DNA from: UMGS687 sp964383665 | GTDB taxonomy: Bacteria > Bacillota > Clostridia > Christensenellales > UBA1242 | Direction of reading: 5' to 3' | Length of the DNA stretch: 64,000 bases | NCBI GenBank assembly: GCA_964383665.1 | Contig: CAYLHO010000003.1 | Location: forward strand, 62,001 to 126,000 | Shown: positions 18,170 to 25,677 of the stretch, in pieces | Position numbering within the stretch: the stretch's first letter is position 1 | How the letters are laid out: every line of letters starts with the position of its first letter | Made by a program: the position numbers and the translations under genes | The notes under the pieces: generated by a model | What the model saw: the letters and a program-made list of their open reading frames with translations, nothing else | What the model was told of the DNA's origin: nothing | Databases searched by the model: none

Positions 18170-18204
18170 AAAAAACACCTTAACTTGGTTTAGGTGTTTT
18201 TTTG
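18170..18204 (+). terminator. Terminator of the LRR gene
   Basis: A hairpin with arms aaaaacacct / aggtgttttt and further weak pairing in the loop ends in seven T. Confidence 0.8.
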
Positions 18205-18208
18205 TTAA

Positions 18209-18238
18209 AAAAAGTTGAGAAATTGATCTCAACTTTTT
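18209..18238. terminator. Terminator of the rpsB-tsf operon
   Basis: A 12-bp perfect stem (aaaaagttgaga / tctcaacttttt) with a 6-nt loop lies just after tsf, back to back with the LRR-gene terminator. Confidence 0.85.
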
Positions 18239-18261
18239 AATGTATTAATTTTTAACAAAAA

Positions 18262-18906
18262 CTATTTGCTCATTTTTGCAACTTCTTCTGCCAAGTTGTC
18301 AACGCGTTTTTCAAGTCCTTCGCCCATTTCATAACGAGTGAAACGACGAACAGAAATTTTTTCTCCAATTGAAAGAATTGCTTCGTTGATAATTTGAGAA
18401 ACTGTTTTGCTGCTGTCTTTAACGAAATCTTGGTCTAAAAGACAAACGTCTTTATAGTATTTTTTGATTCTTCCTTCAACCATTTTTTCGATAACAGCTT
18501 CTGGTTTTCCTTCGTTCAAAGCTTGTGCTCTTAAAATTTCTTTTTCAGAATCTAAAGCATCGGTTGGAACTTCGGCTTCTGTTACATAAAGAGGTTTAGC
18601 AGCAGCAATTTGCATTGCAATATCTTTAACTAAATTTTGGAAAGCATCGCTTTTTGCAACGAAGTCTGTTTCGCAGTTAACTTCAACCAAAACGCCAATT
18701 TTTCCGCCCATGTGGATATATGAACTAACAACTCCTTCAGCGGCAATTCTGTCGGCTTTTTTAGCAGCGGCAGCCATTCCTTTTTCACGAAGGAACTTAA
18801 TTGCTTCGTCGAAATTTCCATTTGTTTCGGTTAATGCTTTTTTGCAGTCCATCATTCCTGCGCCTGTTGTTGCTCTAAGTTTTGAAACGTCTTGTGCTGT
18901 GAACAT
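18262..18906 (-). CDS. tsf: Elongation factor Ts
   Basis: The 214-aa protein exchanges GDP for GTP on EF-Tu. It has the N-terminal UBA-like helical domain (VSKLRATTGAGMMDCKKAL) and the TDFVAK motif near residues 80-85 that inserts into EF-Tu. It is the short form with one core domain, as in several Gram-positive and cyanobacterial lineages; the E. coli protein is about 280 aa. It follows rpsB by 3 nt in the usual rpsB-tsf operon. Confidence 0.97.
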   Translation of the reverse strand: MFTAQDVSKLRATTGAGMMDCKKALTETNGNFDEAIKFLREKGMAAAAKKADRIAAEGVVSSYIHMGGKIGVLVEVNCETDFVAKSDAFQNLVKDIAMQIAAAKPLYVTEAEVPTDALDSEKEILRAQALNEGKPEAVIEKMVEGRIKKYYKDVCLLDQDFVKDSSKTVSQIINEAILSIGEKISVRRFTRYEMGEGLEKRVDNLAEEVAKMSK

Positions 18907-18909
18907 AGA

Positions 18910-19833
18910 TTATTCCTCCTCTTTAACTTCTGCTTTTTTTGAAGCTCTTTTTGGCTTTTCAGCTGGCTCTTCTTTAACCTCTTCTTGAGCTTCTTCTTTA
19001 ACTTCTTCAGTTACTTTTTTAGCTCTTGGTTTCTTATGAGGTTTTTCTTCTTCAGGAGCAGCTTCTGCTTCTTCAACTGTTGGTTTGCTTTCAGCAAGTG
19101 CTGCTGCAAGATCAACTGGTTCTTCGTCTTCTTTTTCTTCTTTGAAAGAAACGCCTTCTTTTGCTTCGATAACAGCGTCTGCAATTGCAGAAGCGATAAG
19201 TTTAACTGAACGAATTGCATCGTCGTTTCCTGGAATTACATAGTCAATTCCCGATGGATCGCAGTTTGTGTCAACAAGTCCAACAAGTGGAATGTGCATC
19301 TTAATTGCTTCGTGAACGCAAATGTGTTCTTTTGAAGGGTCAACAACGAAAATTACACCTGGCATTTCTCTCATTTCTTTAATTCCGCCAAGGTTTGTTT
19401 CCAACTTGTCTCTCTCTGCTTTAAGGATTGCAACTTCCTTTTTAGGCAAAAGTTCGAATTCCCCAACTTTTTCCATTTGATTTAATTTGTTAAGTCTGTC
19501 AATTCTTGTTCTGATTGTTCTGAAGTTTGTTAAGCAACCTCCAAGCCATCTTGAATTAACATAATACATTCCGCATCTTTCTGCTTCTTCTTTAATTGCT
19601 TCAGCAGCTTGTTTTTTTGTTCCTACGAAAAGAACGCTTTTTCCCGATGCAACAACATCTCTAACGAAAAGATATGCTTTGTCAACGAGTTCTGATGTTT
19701 GTTCTAGATTAAGGATATGAATATCATTTCTTGCGGTGAAAATGTATTTTTTCATTTTAGGATTCCATTTTCTTGTTTGGTGACCAAAATGAACACCTGC
19801 CTCTAGAAGTTGTTTCATTGAAATAACCGACAT
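18910..19833 (-). CDS. rpsB: 30S ribosomal protein S2 with charged C-terminal tail
   Basis: Residues 1-230 are canonical S2 (MSVISMKQLLEAGVHFGHQ start, VDPSKEHICVHEA, SVKLIASAIADAV). About 75 further residues form a tail rich in Glu, Lys, Ala and Pro (repeats of KEEAQEEVKEEPAEKPKRA type), likely disordered. Many S2 proteins are about 230-260 aa, so the tail is long. AAGGAGG precedes the ATG. A structured leader and a strong promoter lie upstream. Confidence 0.97.
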   Translation of the reverse strand: MSVISMKQLLEAGVHFGHQTRKWNPKMKKYIFTARNDIHILNLEQTSELVDKAYLFVRDVVASGKSVLFVGTKKQAAEAIKEEAERCGMYYVNSRWLGGCLTNFRTIRTRIDRLNKLNQMEKVGEFELLPKKEVAILKAERDKLETNLGGIKEMREMPGVIFVVDPSKEHICVHEAIKMHIPLVGLVDTNCDPSGIDYVIPGNDDAIRSVKLIASAIADAVIEAKEGVSFKEEKEDEEPVDLAAALAESKPTVEEAEAAPEEEKPHKKPRAKKVTEEVKEEAQEEVKEEPAEKPKRASKKAEVKEEE

Positions 19834-19964
19834 TTATTTTTCCTCCTTGTTTTTAGTCTTCCCCAAGTCTTCAGTGCTCCGCTGGCAACCAAAAATCATG
19901 AGAGAAAGTTTTTGGCAACGGCCATGCGAATGGAACATGAGTGTTTATTTGTCAATGAACTGAC
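19834..19964 (-). promoter_or_regulatory. Structured rpsB mRNA leader
   Basis: The expected 130-nt 5' leader of rpsB can fold: CCAAAAA pairs with TTTTTGG, and outer TGGC pairs with GCCA across a short bulge. Leaders of this length before rpsB often mediate feedback by S2. The particular structure has not been matched to a known family here, so feedback is inference. Confidence 0.5.
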
Positions 19965-19970
19965 TTAAGA

Positions 19971-19999
19971 AATATATCACACAAAAAAACAAAATGCAA
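19971..19999 (-). promoter_or_regulatory. rpsB-tsf promoter
   Basis: Minus strand TTGCAT, 17-bp spacer (T-rich, ending TGTGTGA), TATATT. Confidence 0.75.
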
Positions 20000-20047
20000 G
20001 CATATTTACATTTTGTTTTCTTATTATTTTATAAATACCTTATATAT

Positions 20048-20251
20048 TTAATCTTCAATTCCTAAAAGATAGTCAGCTGAAACACCGAAAAATTTTGCAA
20101 TTGTAATTAGGTTTGAAAGAGTTGGCTCGCGGAGTCCATTTTCCCAAAGGCTTATAATACCTTTGCTAACTCCCAAGTGCTTTGCTAATTCAACTTGCCC
20201 AATTCCTCTTTCTTGCCGAAGGGTTTTTAGATTGTCTTTAAAAACATTCAT
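20048..20251 (-). CDS. XRE-family transcriptional regulator
   Basis: The 67-aa protein is essentially one helix-turn-helix of the Cro/CI type: LKTLRQERGIGQVELAKHLG, then VSKGIISLWENGLREPT as the recognition region, ending VSADYLLGIED. It has no second domain. It diverges from a coiled-coil membrane protein gene, and two copies of an inverted repeat lie between them, so it is likely an autorepressor that also controls the neighbour. ATG 20251 is chosen over TTG 20254. No clear Shine-Dalgarno is present, and a TATAAT ends only 2 nt before this ATG, so the real promoter is uncertain. Confidence 0.85.
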   Translation of the reverse strand: MNVFKDNLKTLRQERGIGQVELAKHLGVSKGIISLWENGLREPTLSNLITIAKFFGVSADYLLGIED

Positions 20252-20261
20252 CAATTATATT

Positions 20262-20279
20262 TTCTCACAAGTGTAAGAA
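20262..20279. promoter_or_regulatory. Operator 1 for the XRE regulator (putative)
   Basis: TTCTCACAAGTGTAAGAA is an 18-bp imperfect palindrome (TTCT-ACA / TGT-AGAA) just upstream of the XRE start. Confidence 0.65.
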
Positions 20280-20285
20280 ATATAC

Positions 20286-20315
20286 TTGACTTCTCACTAT
20301 TGTAAGATTTATAAT
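20286..20315 (+). promoter_or_regulatory. Promoter with operator 2 inside its spacer
   Basis: TTGACT (20286-20291), 18-bp spacer, TATAAT (20310-20315). The spacer holds a second copy of the palindrome (TTCTCACTATTGTAAGAT, 20291-20308), centred 29 bp from operator 1. A bound repressor would cover the -35/-10 gap and block the 20333 gene. Confidence 0.75.
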
Positions 20316-20332
20316 TAATTTAGGAGAAAACT

Positions 20333-20959
20333 ATGGAAGAGAAAAAAGACCAAATAAGCTGTTATGAAAGAGTTAATAAAATGTTAAAAGAAAAAAAGAA
20401 AGAGGAAATTACTCCAAATGAAATAAAAAAAGAAGAACAAGAAGAAAACGTAAGTTTGAAACTTGTGGATAATAAATATCCAAAGCTTGACGAAGAAGAT
20501 TACAAAGAACTTTTAAAATTTCGAGAAGAAAAAAGGAAACAAGAAGAAGCAGAAAAGAAAAAAAGAGAGATAACTTTTGAAGAAAGCAAAGAAGAATTTG
20601 AAATATATTTAAAAAAGAAAGAAGAGTTTGAAAACTACTTAAACGAAAAAGAAGAAAAAAAGAAAAATAAAAAATCAAAAGGATCACAAGAACGAAAGTT
20701 GTGTAAAAAAGAAACTTTTCAACAGGAAGAAGTTGAATCAAGAGGAAAAGGTGGATTAGGATTCGTATTTGGATTTTTCTTTGGGTTAATTGGTCTTGTA
20801 ATTTTAATACTATTATATAACAGTGACACAGTTGAAAGAAAAACTTCGATTCAAGGCTGGGGTTTTGGATTTGTAACAGCCCTGTTTATAGGAATAATTT
20901 TAGGGGTTATCCTTTCCCTTATTTATCATGATTGGATTGCTGGGCTATTTAAATTCTAA
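20333..20959 (+). CDS. Coiled-coil protein with two C-terminal membrane helices
   Basis: The first 135 of 208 residues are almost all Glu and Lys with heptad character (EEDYKELLKFREEKRKQEEAE and similar), a long cytoplasmic coiled coil. Two membrane helices follow at about 143-162 and 178-198 (GGLGFVFGFFFGLIGLVILILL; GFVTALFIGIILGVILSLIY), Gly-rich. No known domain is recognised. GGAG precedes the ATG. The promoter carries an operator of the divergent XRE regulator, so the two genes form a regulated pair. Confidence 0.7.
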   Translation: MEEKKDQISCYERVNKMLKEKKKEEITPNEIKKEEQEENVSLKLVDNKYPKLDEEDYKELLKFREEKRKQEEAEKKKREITFEESKEEFEIYLKKKEEFENYLNEKEEKKKNKKSKGSQERKLCKKETFQQEEVESRGKGGLGFVFGFFFGLIGLVILILLYNSDTVERKTSIQGWGFGFVTALFIGIILGVILSLIYHDWIAGLFKF

Positions 20960-21006
20960 TAATTTAAGTGCAACAGATATCAGCCAGTTTAAATTGCAAT
21001 TTTTCC

Positions 21007-21035
21007 TTGCAAAAAGATTTTCAACGTGCTATACT
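21007..21035 (+). promoter_or_regulatory. tRNA-Ser promoter
   Basis: TTGCAA, 17-bp spacer, TATACT, with the tRNA starting 33 nt after the -10. Confidence 0.75.
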
Positions 21036-21067
21036 ACGCATGCTAAAGAGCATGAGACACAAAAATT

Positions 21068-21155
21068 GGAGAGGTGTCAGAGTGGTCTAATGTGCACGCT
21101 TGGAAAGCGTGTGTTGTGAAAGCAACCGCAGGTTCAAATCCTGTCCTCTCCGCCA
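21068..21155 (+). tRNA. tRNA-Ser (anticodon GGA)
   Basis: An 88-nt gene including an encoded CCA. Acceptor stem GGAGAGG / CCTCTCC pairs perfectly. The anticodon arm CACGC-TTGGAAA-GCGTG gives GGA, reading UCC/UCU. A long variable arm follows, as expected for a class II tRNA, then GGTTCAAATCC as the T-loop. Confidence 0.95.
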
Positions 21156-21161
21156 AAAAAC

Positions 21162-21188
21162 ATCTCACAAAAATGTGAGATTTTTTTA
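21162..21188 (+). terminator. tRNA-Ser terminator
   Basis: Stem ATCTCACA / TGTGAGAT followed by seven T, directly after the tRNA. Confidence 0.85.
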
Positions 21189-21254
21189 TTATTATGCAAC
21201 TGTTGCTTGATGCATTATTTACCGGCAATTTGTCAACATTTTTTTGGGAAAAAC

Positions 21255-21311
21255 TTCCGATATCGGAAATATTTAGCAAAAATGTAATAAAAAATTTCCG
21301 ATACCGGAAAT
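21255..21311 (-). terminator. Tandem hairpins after ychF
   Basis: Two related palindromes lie here: TTCCGATATCGGAA (21255-21268) and ATTTCCG-ATAC-CGGAAAT (21294-21311). Read on the minus strand, both are followed by T-runs, so they can work as tandem terminators for ychF. Their near identity and 41-bp spacing would also fit a protein-binding pair. Confidence 0.6.
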
Positions 21312-21337
21312 TTTTGGTAGCTATAATTTAAAGAATG

Positions 21338-22426
21338 TTAAACGTTAAATCTGAAAAGCATTATGTCGCCGTCTTGAACAACATAGTCTTTTCCTTCAAT
21401 TCTGACTTTGCCTTTTTCTCTTGCGGCAATATATGAACCGGCTTCAATTAAATCGGCATATTTAACAACCTCGGCTTTAATGAACCCTTTTTCGAAATCT
21501 GTGTGGATTTTTCCGGCGGCTTGTGGTGCTTTCGAGCCTTTTTTGATTGTCCAAGCCCTAACTTCTTTTTCGCCTGCCGTTAAGAAACTCATAAGTCCAA
21601 GCAAACTGTATGAAGCGGAAACAAGTTTTTCAAGCCCGCTTTCGTTAATTCCAAGTTCCTCCTTGAAAAGAGCACGATCTTCTTCGCCAAGCGCGGAAAG
21701 TTCTTCCTCAATCTTTGCAGAAAGAACAATAACTTCTGAACCTTCGCTTTGAGCAATTTCTTTAACGGTTTTAACAAATTTATTTTCTGTTCCAATTTCG
21801 TCTTCTGCAATGTTTGCAACGTAGATAACTGGCTTTGAGGAAAGAAGGAAGAAAGAATTTAGAATTTTCTTTTGATCGTCGGAAAGGTCAACCGAGCGAG
21901 CTGGTTTTCCATTCTCAAGTGCTTCTTTAACTTTTTTTAGAACCTCAAATTCTTCGGCTGTTCCCTTTTCGCCAACCTTTAAAAGTTTTTGAGTTTTTTC
22001 ATATCTCTTTGCAACTGTTTCAAGGTCGGCAAGAATCAACTCGAGGTTAATAACTTCAATATCTCGTTTTGGGTCGATTGTTCCAGAAACGTGGATAATT
22101 TTTTCGTTTTCAAAGCATCTAACAACATGGACAATTGCGTCAACTTCGCGAATGTGACTTAAAAACTTGTTTCCAAGTCCTTCGCCCTTGCTTGCTCCTG
22201 CAACAAGCCCCGCAATATCCACAAATTCAATTGAGGCATGGACGATTTTTTGTGTGTTATAGAAATTCCCTAAAACTTCAAGGCGTTCATCGGGAACGTC
22301 AACAACTCCAACGTTTGGCTCAATTGTGCAGAATGGATAGTTTGCGCTTTCTGCTCCAGCGTTTGTTATTGCATTAAACAATGTGCTCTTTCCAACATTT
22401 GGAAGGCCAACAACACCAATTTTCAT
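21338..22426 (-). CDS. ychF: Redox-regulated ATPase/GTPase YchF
   Basis: The 362-aa OBG-family P-loop protein has GLPNVGKST (G1) at residues 6-14, DIAGLV (G3), and NIAED in place of the usual NKxD, the change that makes YchF prefer ATP. A coiled-coil segment and a C-terminal TGS-like domain (AWTIKKGSKAPQAAGKIH) follow. It binds ribosomes and affects stress responses in other bacteria. AAAGGAG precedes the ATG. It is monocistronic and divergent from uppP. Confidence 0.97.
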   Translation of the reverse strand: MKIGVVGLPNVGKSTLFNAITNAGAESANYPFCTIEPNVGVVDVPDERLEVLGNFYNTQKIVHASIEFVDIAGLVAGASKGEGLGNKFLSHIREVDAIVHVVRCFENEKIIHVSGTIDPKRDIEVINLELILADLETVAKRYEKTQKLLKVGEKGTAEEFEVLKKVKEALENGKPARSVDLSDDQKKILNSFFLLSSKPVIYVANIAEDEIGTENKFVKTVKEIAQSEGSEVIVLSAKIEEELSALGEEDRALFKEELGINESGLEKLVSASYSLLGLMSFLTAGEKEVRAWTIKKGSKAPQAAGKIHTDFEKGFIKAEVVKYADLIEAGSYIAAREKGKVRIEGKDYVVQDGDIMLFRFNV

Positions 22427-22503
22427 TTTTCTCCTTTAACTTACAAATAAAATTTAAATGTAAACATAGAATATATCAAAAGGGAGAAAAAAGCAAGGGA
22501 ATT

Positions 22504-23295
22504 ATGGCAATTTGGGTTGCGCTTATTTTGGGAATTGTTCAGGGGTTAACGGAATTTTTGCCCGTTTCAAGCAGCGGGCATCTTCTTCTTTTAAGCAAAC
22601 TTTTTGGAATTAGCGAGGGAACTTTGCTTTTAACAATTTTGCTTCATGTTGCAACGCTTTTTGCTGTTCTCTTTGTTTTAAGAAAAGAAATTTGGGAACT
22701 CATTAAGCACCCATTCTCACGTAAGGCTTGCAATCTTTATCTTGCAACAATTCCAACGGTTTTGATTGTTTTTGTTTCAAAAGGTTTTTTTGATGATGCG
22801 TTTGAAAACTCAAAACTTTTGCCGTACTTTTTCCTTTTAACTGCTTTATTGCTTCTTGTAACTTATTTCATAAACAAAAAGCGGCAACAAAGGAATTTGG
22901 ATTTTTCAAACGGCGGGTTCAGGAAAAACAACTTAACCTCGGTTGTTATGGGAATTGCGCAAGGGCTTGCTGTTCTTCCGGGGATTTCGCGATCGGGTTC
23001 AACAATTTGCGCAGGGCTTCTTTGCGGAGAGGACAGAAGCGAAGTTGCAAAGTTCTCTTTTCTTATGAGTGTTCCGGTTATTTTGGGTTCAATGCTGTTT
23101 GAAATTCTCAAGGGAGATTTTGGAGTTTTGGCGGCGGAAAACATGGCGCTTCCAACAATAGTTGCGTTTCTTTCGGCATTCGTTGTTGGCGTTGTTTCAA
23201 TAAAATTTATGCTTAAGGTTGTTGAAAAAGGAAAATATTATTGGTTTTCAATCTATCTTATTGCGCTTTCAATTTTAACATTTTTTGTTGTTTAA
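22504..23295 (+). CDS. uppP: Undecaprenyl-diphosphatase
   Basis: This 263-aa BacA/UppP membrane enzyme recycles undecaprenyl diphosphate for wall synthesis. Family motifs are visible: GIVQGLTEFLPVSSSGHL near residues 9-26 and GIAQGLAVLPGISRSGST near 152-169, with the conserved Glu, Ser and Arg. About eight membrane helices. ATG 22504 follows AAGGGAATT; earlier in-frame starts would add non-membrane sequence overlapping divergent ychF. Confidence 0.96.
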   Translation: MAIWVALILGIVQGLTEFLPVSSSGHLLLLSKLFGISEGTLLLTILLHVATLFAVLFVLRKEIWELIKHPFSRKACNLYLATIPTVLIVFVSKGFFDDAFENSKLLPYFFLLTALLLLVTYFINKKRQQRNLDFSNGGFRKNNLTSVVMGIAQGLAVLPGISRSGSTICAGLLCGEDRSEVAKFSFLMSVPVILGSMLFEILKGDFGVLAAENMALPTIVAFLSAFVVGVVSIKFMLKVVEKGKYYWFSIYLIALSILTFFVV

Positions 23296-23348
23296 AATGA
23301 TGTCTTAAAACTTTGTTTTTTGGAAATAATCCTCTTAAAAGAGAGGTT

Positions 23349-23603
23349 ATGTTAATGAGAAAAACAGGAATAAGTCTTGACGAAATCAAGCAAAAAATTC
23401 GTGATTTGAAAGGCGAAACAATTGCAATGGCAATTAACCGTGGAAGGAAGAAAATGGATTATTTTAACGCGGTTATTGACAACATCTATCCCAGCGTTTT
23501 CACTGTTAAGGTTAGCGCAATTAATCAGCAAAACACACAAACTTTTTCATATTTCGACGTTTTATGCGGCGATGTTGAAATCCAAAAACTCCCAAGTGCT
23601 TAA
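23349..23603 (+). CDS. veg: Veg-family protein
   Basis: The 84-aa protein matches Veg (formerly DUF1021): a basic N-terminus (ISLDEIKQKIRDLKGETIAMAINRGRKK), then YPSVFTVKV and a TFSYFDVLCGDVEI end, an SH3-like barrel pattern. In Bacillus subtilis Veg stimulates biofilm genes and its gene lies close to the origin. AGAGG lies just upstream of the ATG at 23349; a second ATG at 23355 is possible. Confidence 0.88.
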   Translation: MLMRKTGISLDEIKQKIRDLKGETIAMAINRGRKKMDYFNAVIDNIYPSVFTVKVSAINQQNTQTFSYFDVLCGDVEIQKLPSA

Positions 23604-23606
23604 AAG

Positions 23607-23615
23607 TTATCCACA
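23607..23615 (+). other. Consensus DnaA box
   Basis: TTATCCACA, a perfect DnaA box, lies directly after veg. It is single; no second consensus box lies nearby. Confidence 0.5.
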
Positions 23616-23633
23616 TTTTTTTTGCGAAATAAG

Positions 23634-23662
23634 TTGAAATTTGTCGAAAAACTTGGTATAAC
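23634..23662 (+). promoter_or_regulatory. Leaderless-type promoter with a 0A-box-like site
   Basis: TTGAAA (23634-23639), 17-bp spacer, TATAAC (23657-23662), then 6 nt to the GTG at 23669. The spacer holds TGTCGAA (23642-23648), identical to the core 0A box bound by Spo0A. Confidence 0.6.
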
Positions 23663-23668
23663 TTGTTC

Positions 23669-24274
23669 GTGCTTGCGCGAAGAAAATGCATTGTAATTTT
23701 AATTTTCACGTTGCCAATATTCTTATTGGCAATTTTATTTGTAACAGGCTGTTCAAATTTGGACGCTTCGCAAAGCGAAGAAATTGGAACAAATCATGCA
23801 ACTTTAATGCCCGATGATAAAAATTCAAAAGATGACGAATCGAATGAGAAGATAAATTCGGAGGAAGAAAACGAAAAACCGAAGGATAACACTTTTGCGA
23901 TTAAGCCAGCTCCAAGTTTGCCAAAGCCAGAAGAGGAAAGCACAAGCAATAATGAAGAAATAAACTCGAAAAATTACAAGATTAACATAACAACATTTGA
24001 AGAGAAATTTTCTTACAGTTTTAATGAAAATGTTATCTTCAAGGACTTTGACGAAGAAAACAACGCAATTTATTTCCGCTTTGAACTTTTGGAGAATGGA
24101 AACAGAGTTAGCGGAACACGTTTTGAAATTTTGGTTGACTGCGAAAGTGTTGATTACGATTTGGTGAATTATAATTCCGTCTATCTTATGCTTTCAGAGG
24201 CAAAGGATTTTAATTTAACAATCAAAGTTGTTGATGAGGATATCTCAACAAAAATTCATGTTGAAGTTTCATAG
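23669..24274 (+). CDS. Small acidic lipoprotein
   Basis: The 201-aa product has a basic start (VLARRK), a hydrophobic stretch and lipobox FVTGC near residue 28, so it is membrane-anchored outside. An acidic Glu/Asp/Lys/Asn-rich linker (about 35-95) leads to a beta-rich domain (about 100-200) with no family recognised. GTG 23669 is chosen because the promoter -10 ends 6 nt before it and no ribosome binding site exists; TTG 23663 would lie right at the -10. Confidence 0.65.
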   Translation: MLARRKCIVILIFTLPIFLLAILFVTGCSNLDASQSEEIGTNHATLMPDDKNSKDDESNEKINSEEENEKPKDNTFAIKPAPSLPKPEEESTSNNEEINSKNYKINITTFEEKFSYSFNENVIFKDFDEENNAIYFRFELLENGNRVSGTRFEILVDCESVDYDLVNYNSVYLMLSEAKDFNLTIKVVDEDISTKIHVEVS

Positions 24275-24302
24275 AAAAATTGTGTTAAAAAATTTAAATG
24301 TG

Positions 24303-24311
24303 TGCTATACT
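24303..24311 (+). promoter_or_regulatory. Extended -10 promoter of mnmE
   Basis: TG-c-TATACT, 25 nt upstream of the GTG start; no strong -35 is seen. Confidence 0.5.
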
Positions 24312-24336
24312 TTTGTTATATATAAAAGGAAACAAA

Positions 24337-25677
24337 GTGGAAGAAAAAACAATTTGTGCAATTTCAACGCCTCTTGGCAACAGCGCAATTTCAATTATCA
24401 GAATGAGCGGAAGCAAAGCAATTTCAATTGCTAAACTTTTTTTTGCTTCGAAAAGTTTGGATTTTAACAACATTGAGCCAAGAAAAATGTATCTTGGAAC
24501 TTTTTCTTATGGTTCAATTAAAGAAAGATGTTTAATGGTGTTTTTTAAAGCGCCTTTTTCCTACACCGGCGAGGACCTTGTTGAATTTCAAATTCACGGG
24601 GGCGAGTTTTTGGCAAAACAAATTCTTTCGGCATTAAGCGAAAAATGCTCTCTTGCTTCTCCTGGAGAATTTTCAAAACGTGCGTTCCTTAACGGGAAAA
24701 TTTCCCTTGACGAGGCAGAAGGAATTATTGATGTTATAAACGCGGAAAGCGAGGCGGAACTTGCAAGTGCCTATAATCTTTCAACAGGAAAATTCAACCA
24801 AAAAATTGTTGAGTTTCAAAACCAAATAACCGAAACGCTTGCAAAAATTGAGGTTGCTCTCGACTATCCAGAACATGACGAGGAACTTATAACAACCGAA
24901 GAAGCGAGAAAAACTCTTGTTGAAATTTCCAACCAACTTTCTGTTCTTATTGAAAACTCCGCAAGCGGACAAAAACTTAAGAGCGGGGTTAACATTGCAA
25001 TTGTTGGAAGCCCGAACGTTGGGAAGTCGAGTTTGCTTAATGCTTTTTTAGGGCAAGAAAGAGCAATTGTTAGTTCAACCGCCGGAACAACGCGCGACAC
25101 AATTTGCGAAACAATTGTTTATAAAGGAATTAAATTTAATTTAACCGACACCGCTGGGATTCGCGAACAAGGCGACGAAATTGAGAAAATTGGAATTGAA
25201 AGAGCAAAGCAAGAAATTGAGCGAGCGGATTTAATCTTATTTGTTTGCGATCTTTCAAGAGAACTAACAGCCGACGAAATTGGTATGCTTAAATCGCTTG
25301 ATAGCAAGAAAACACTTGTTGTTGGAAATAAAATCGACATTTCAAAACCTTTTGAAATTCATGGGTTTGAAGCGGTTAACATAAGCGCAAAAAATAGCGA
25401 AAACATTGAAACTCTTCTTGAAAAAGTTTATAATCGAACCGTTGAAAACAAAATTGACCTTTCAAAAATTGTCTTAACGAACTTAAGGCATATCAACGTT
25501 TTGAAAGAAGCGCAAAAACTTTCGCAAGAAGTTTTGGAAAACTTAAACACAATGTCGCTTGACGTTGTTGCATTTGAAATTAAAAGAGTTTGGAATGAAC
25601 TTGGGAAGATAACCGGAGAAACCGAAAACGAACAAATTATCGATCAAGTCTTTTCAAAGTTCTGTTTGGGGAAATAA
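24337..25677 (+). CDS. mnmE: tRNA modification GTPase MnmE
   Basis: The 446-aa protein works with MnmG to add the aminomethyl-type group to U34 of tRNAs. N-terminal folate-binding domain (TICAISTPLGNSAISIIRMSGS), helical domain, and inserted G domain with GSPNVGKSS, DTAGIR and NKID; the C-terminal CLGK keeps the family's key Cys. GTG 24337 has AAGGA 6 nt upstream and gives the standard N-terminus; an in-frame ATG 39 nt earlier does not. It overlaps mnmG by one base (TAATG). Confidence 0.97.
   Translation: MEEKTICAISTPLGNSAISIIRMSGSKAISIAKLFFASKSLDFNNIEPRKMYLGTFSYGSIKERCLMVFFKAPFSYTGEDLVEFQIHGGEFLAKQILSALSEKCSLASPGEFSKRAFLNGKISLDEAEGIIDVINAESEAELASAYNLSTGKFNQKIVEFQNQITETLAKIEVALDYPEHDEELITTEEARKTLVEISNQLSVLIENSASGQKLKSGVNIAIVGSPNVGKSSLLNAFLGQERAIVSSTAGTTRDTICETIVYKGIKFNLTDTAGIREQGDEIEKIGIERAKQEIERADLILFVCDLSRELTADEIGMLKSLDSKKTLVVGNKIDISKPFEIHGFEAVNISAKNSENIETLLEKVYNRTVENKIDLSKIVLTNLRHINVLKEAQKLSQEVLENLNTMSLDVVAFEIKRVWNELGKITGETENEQIIDQVFSKFCLGK

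Noticed and set aside
20464..20472. TGTGGATAA, a reverse DnaA box
   Set aside because: Inside a Lys/Glu-rich coding region and single; likely chance. A second copy near 36905 inside dnaE is treated the same way.
21335..21436. A 33-codon plus-strand ORF antisense to the ychF 3' end
   Set aside because: A TATAAT lies 7 nt before its ATG, but there is no -35 and the sequence mirrors ychF; not listed as a gene.
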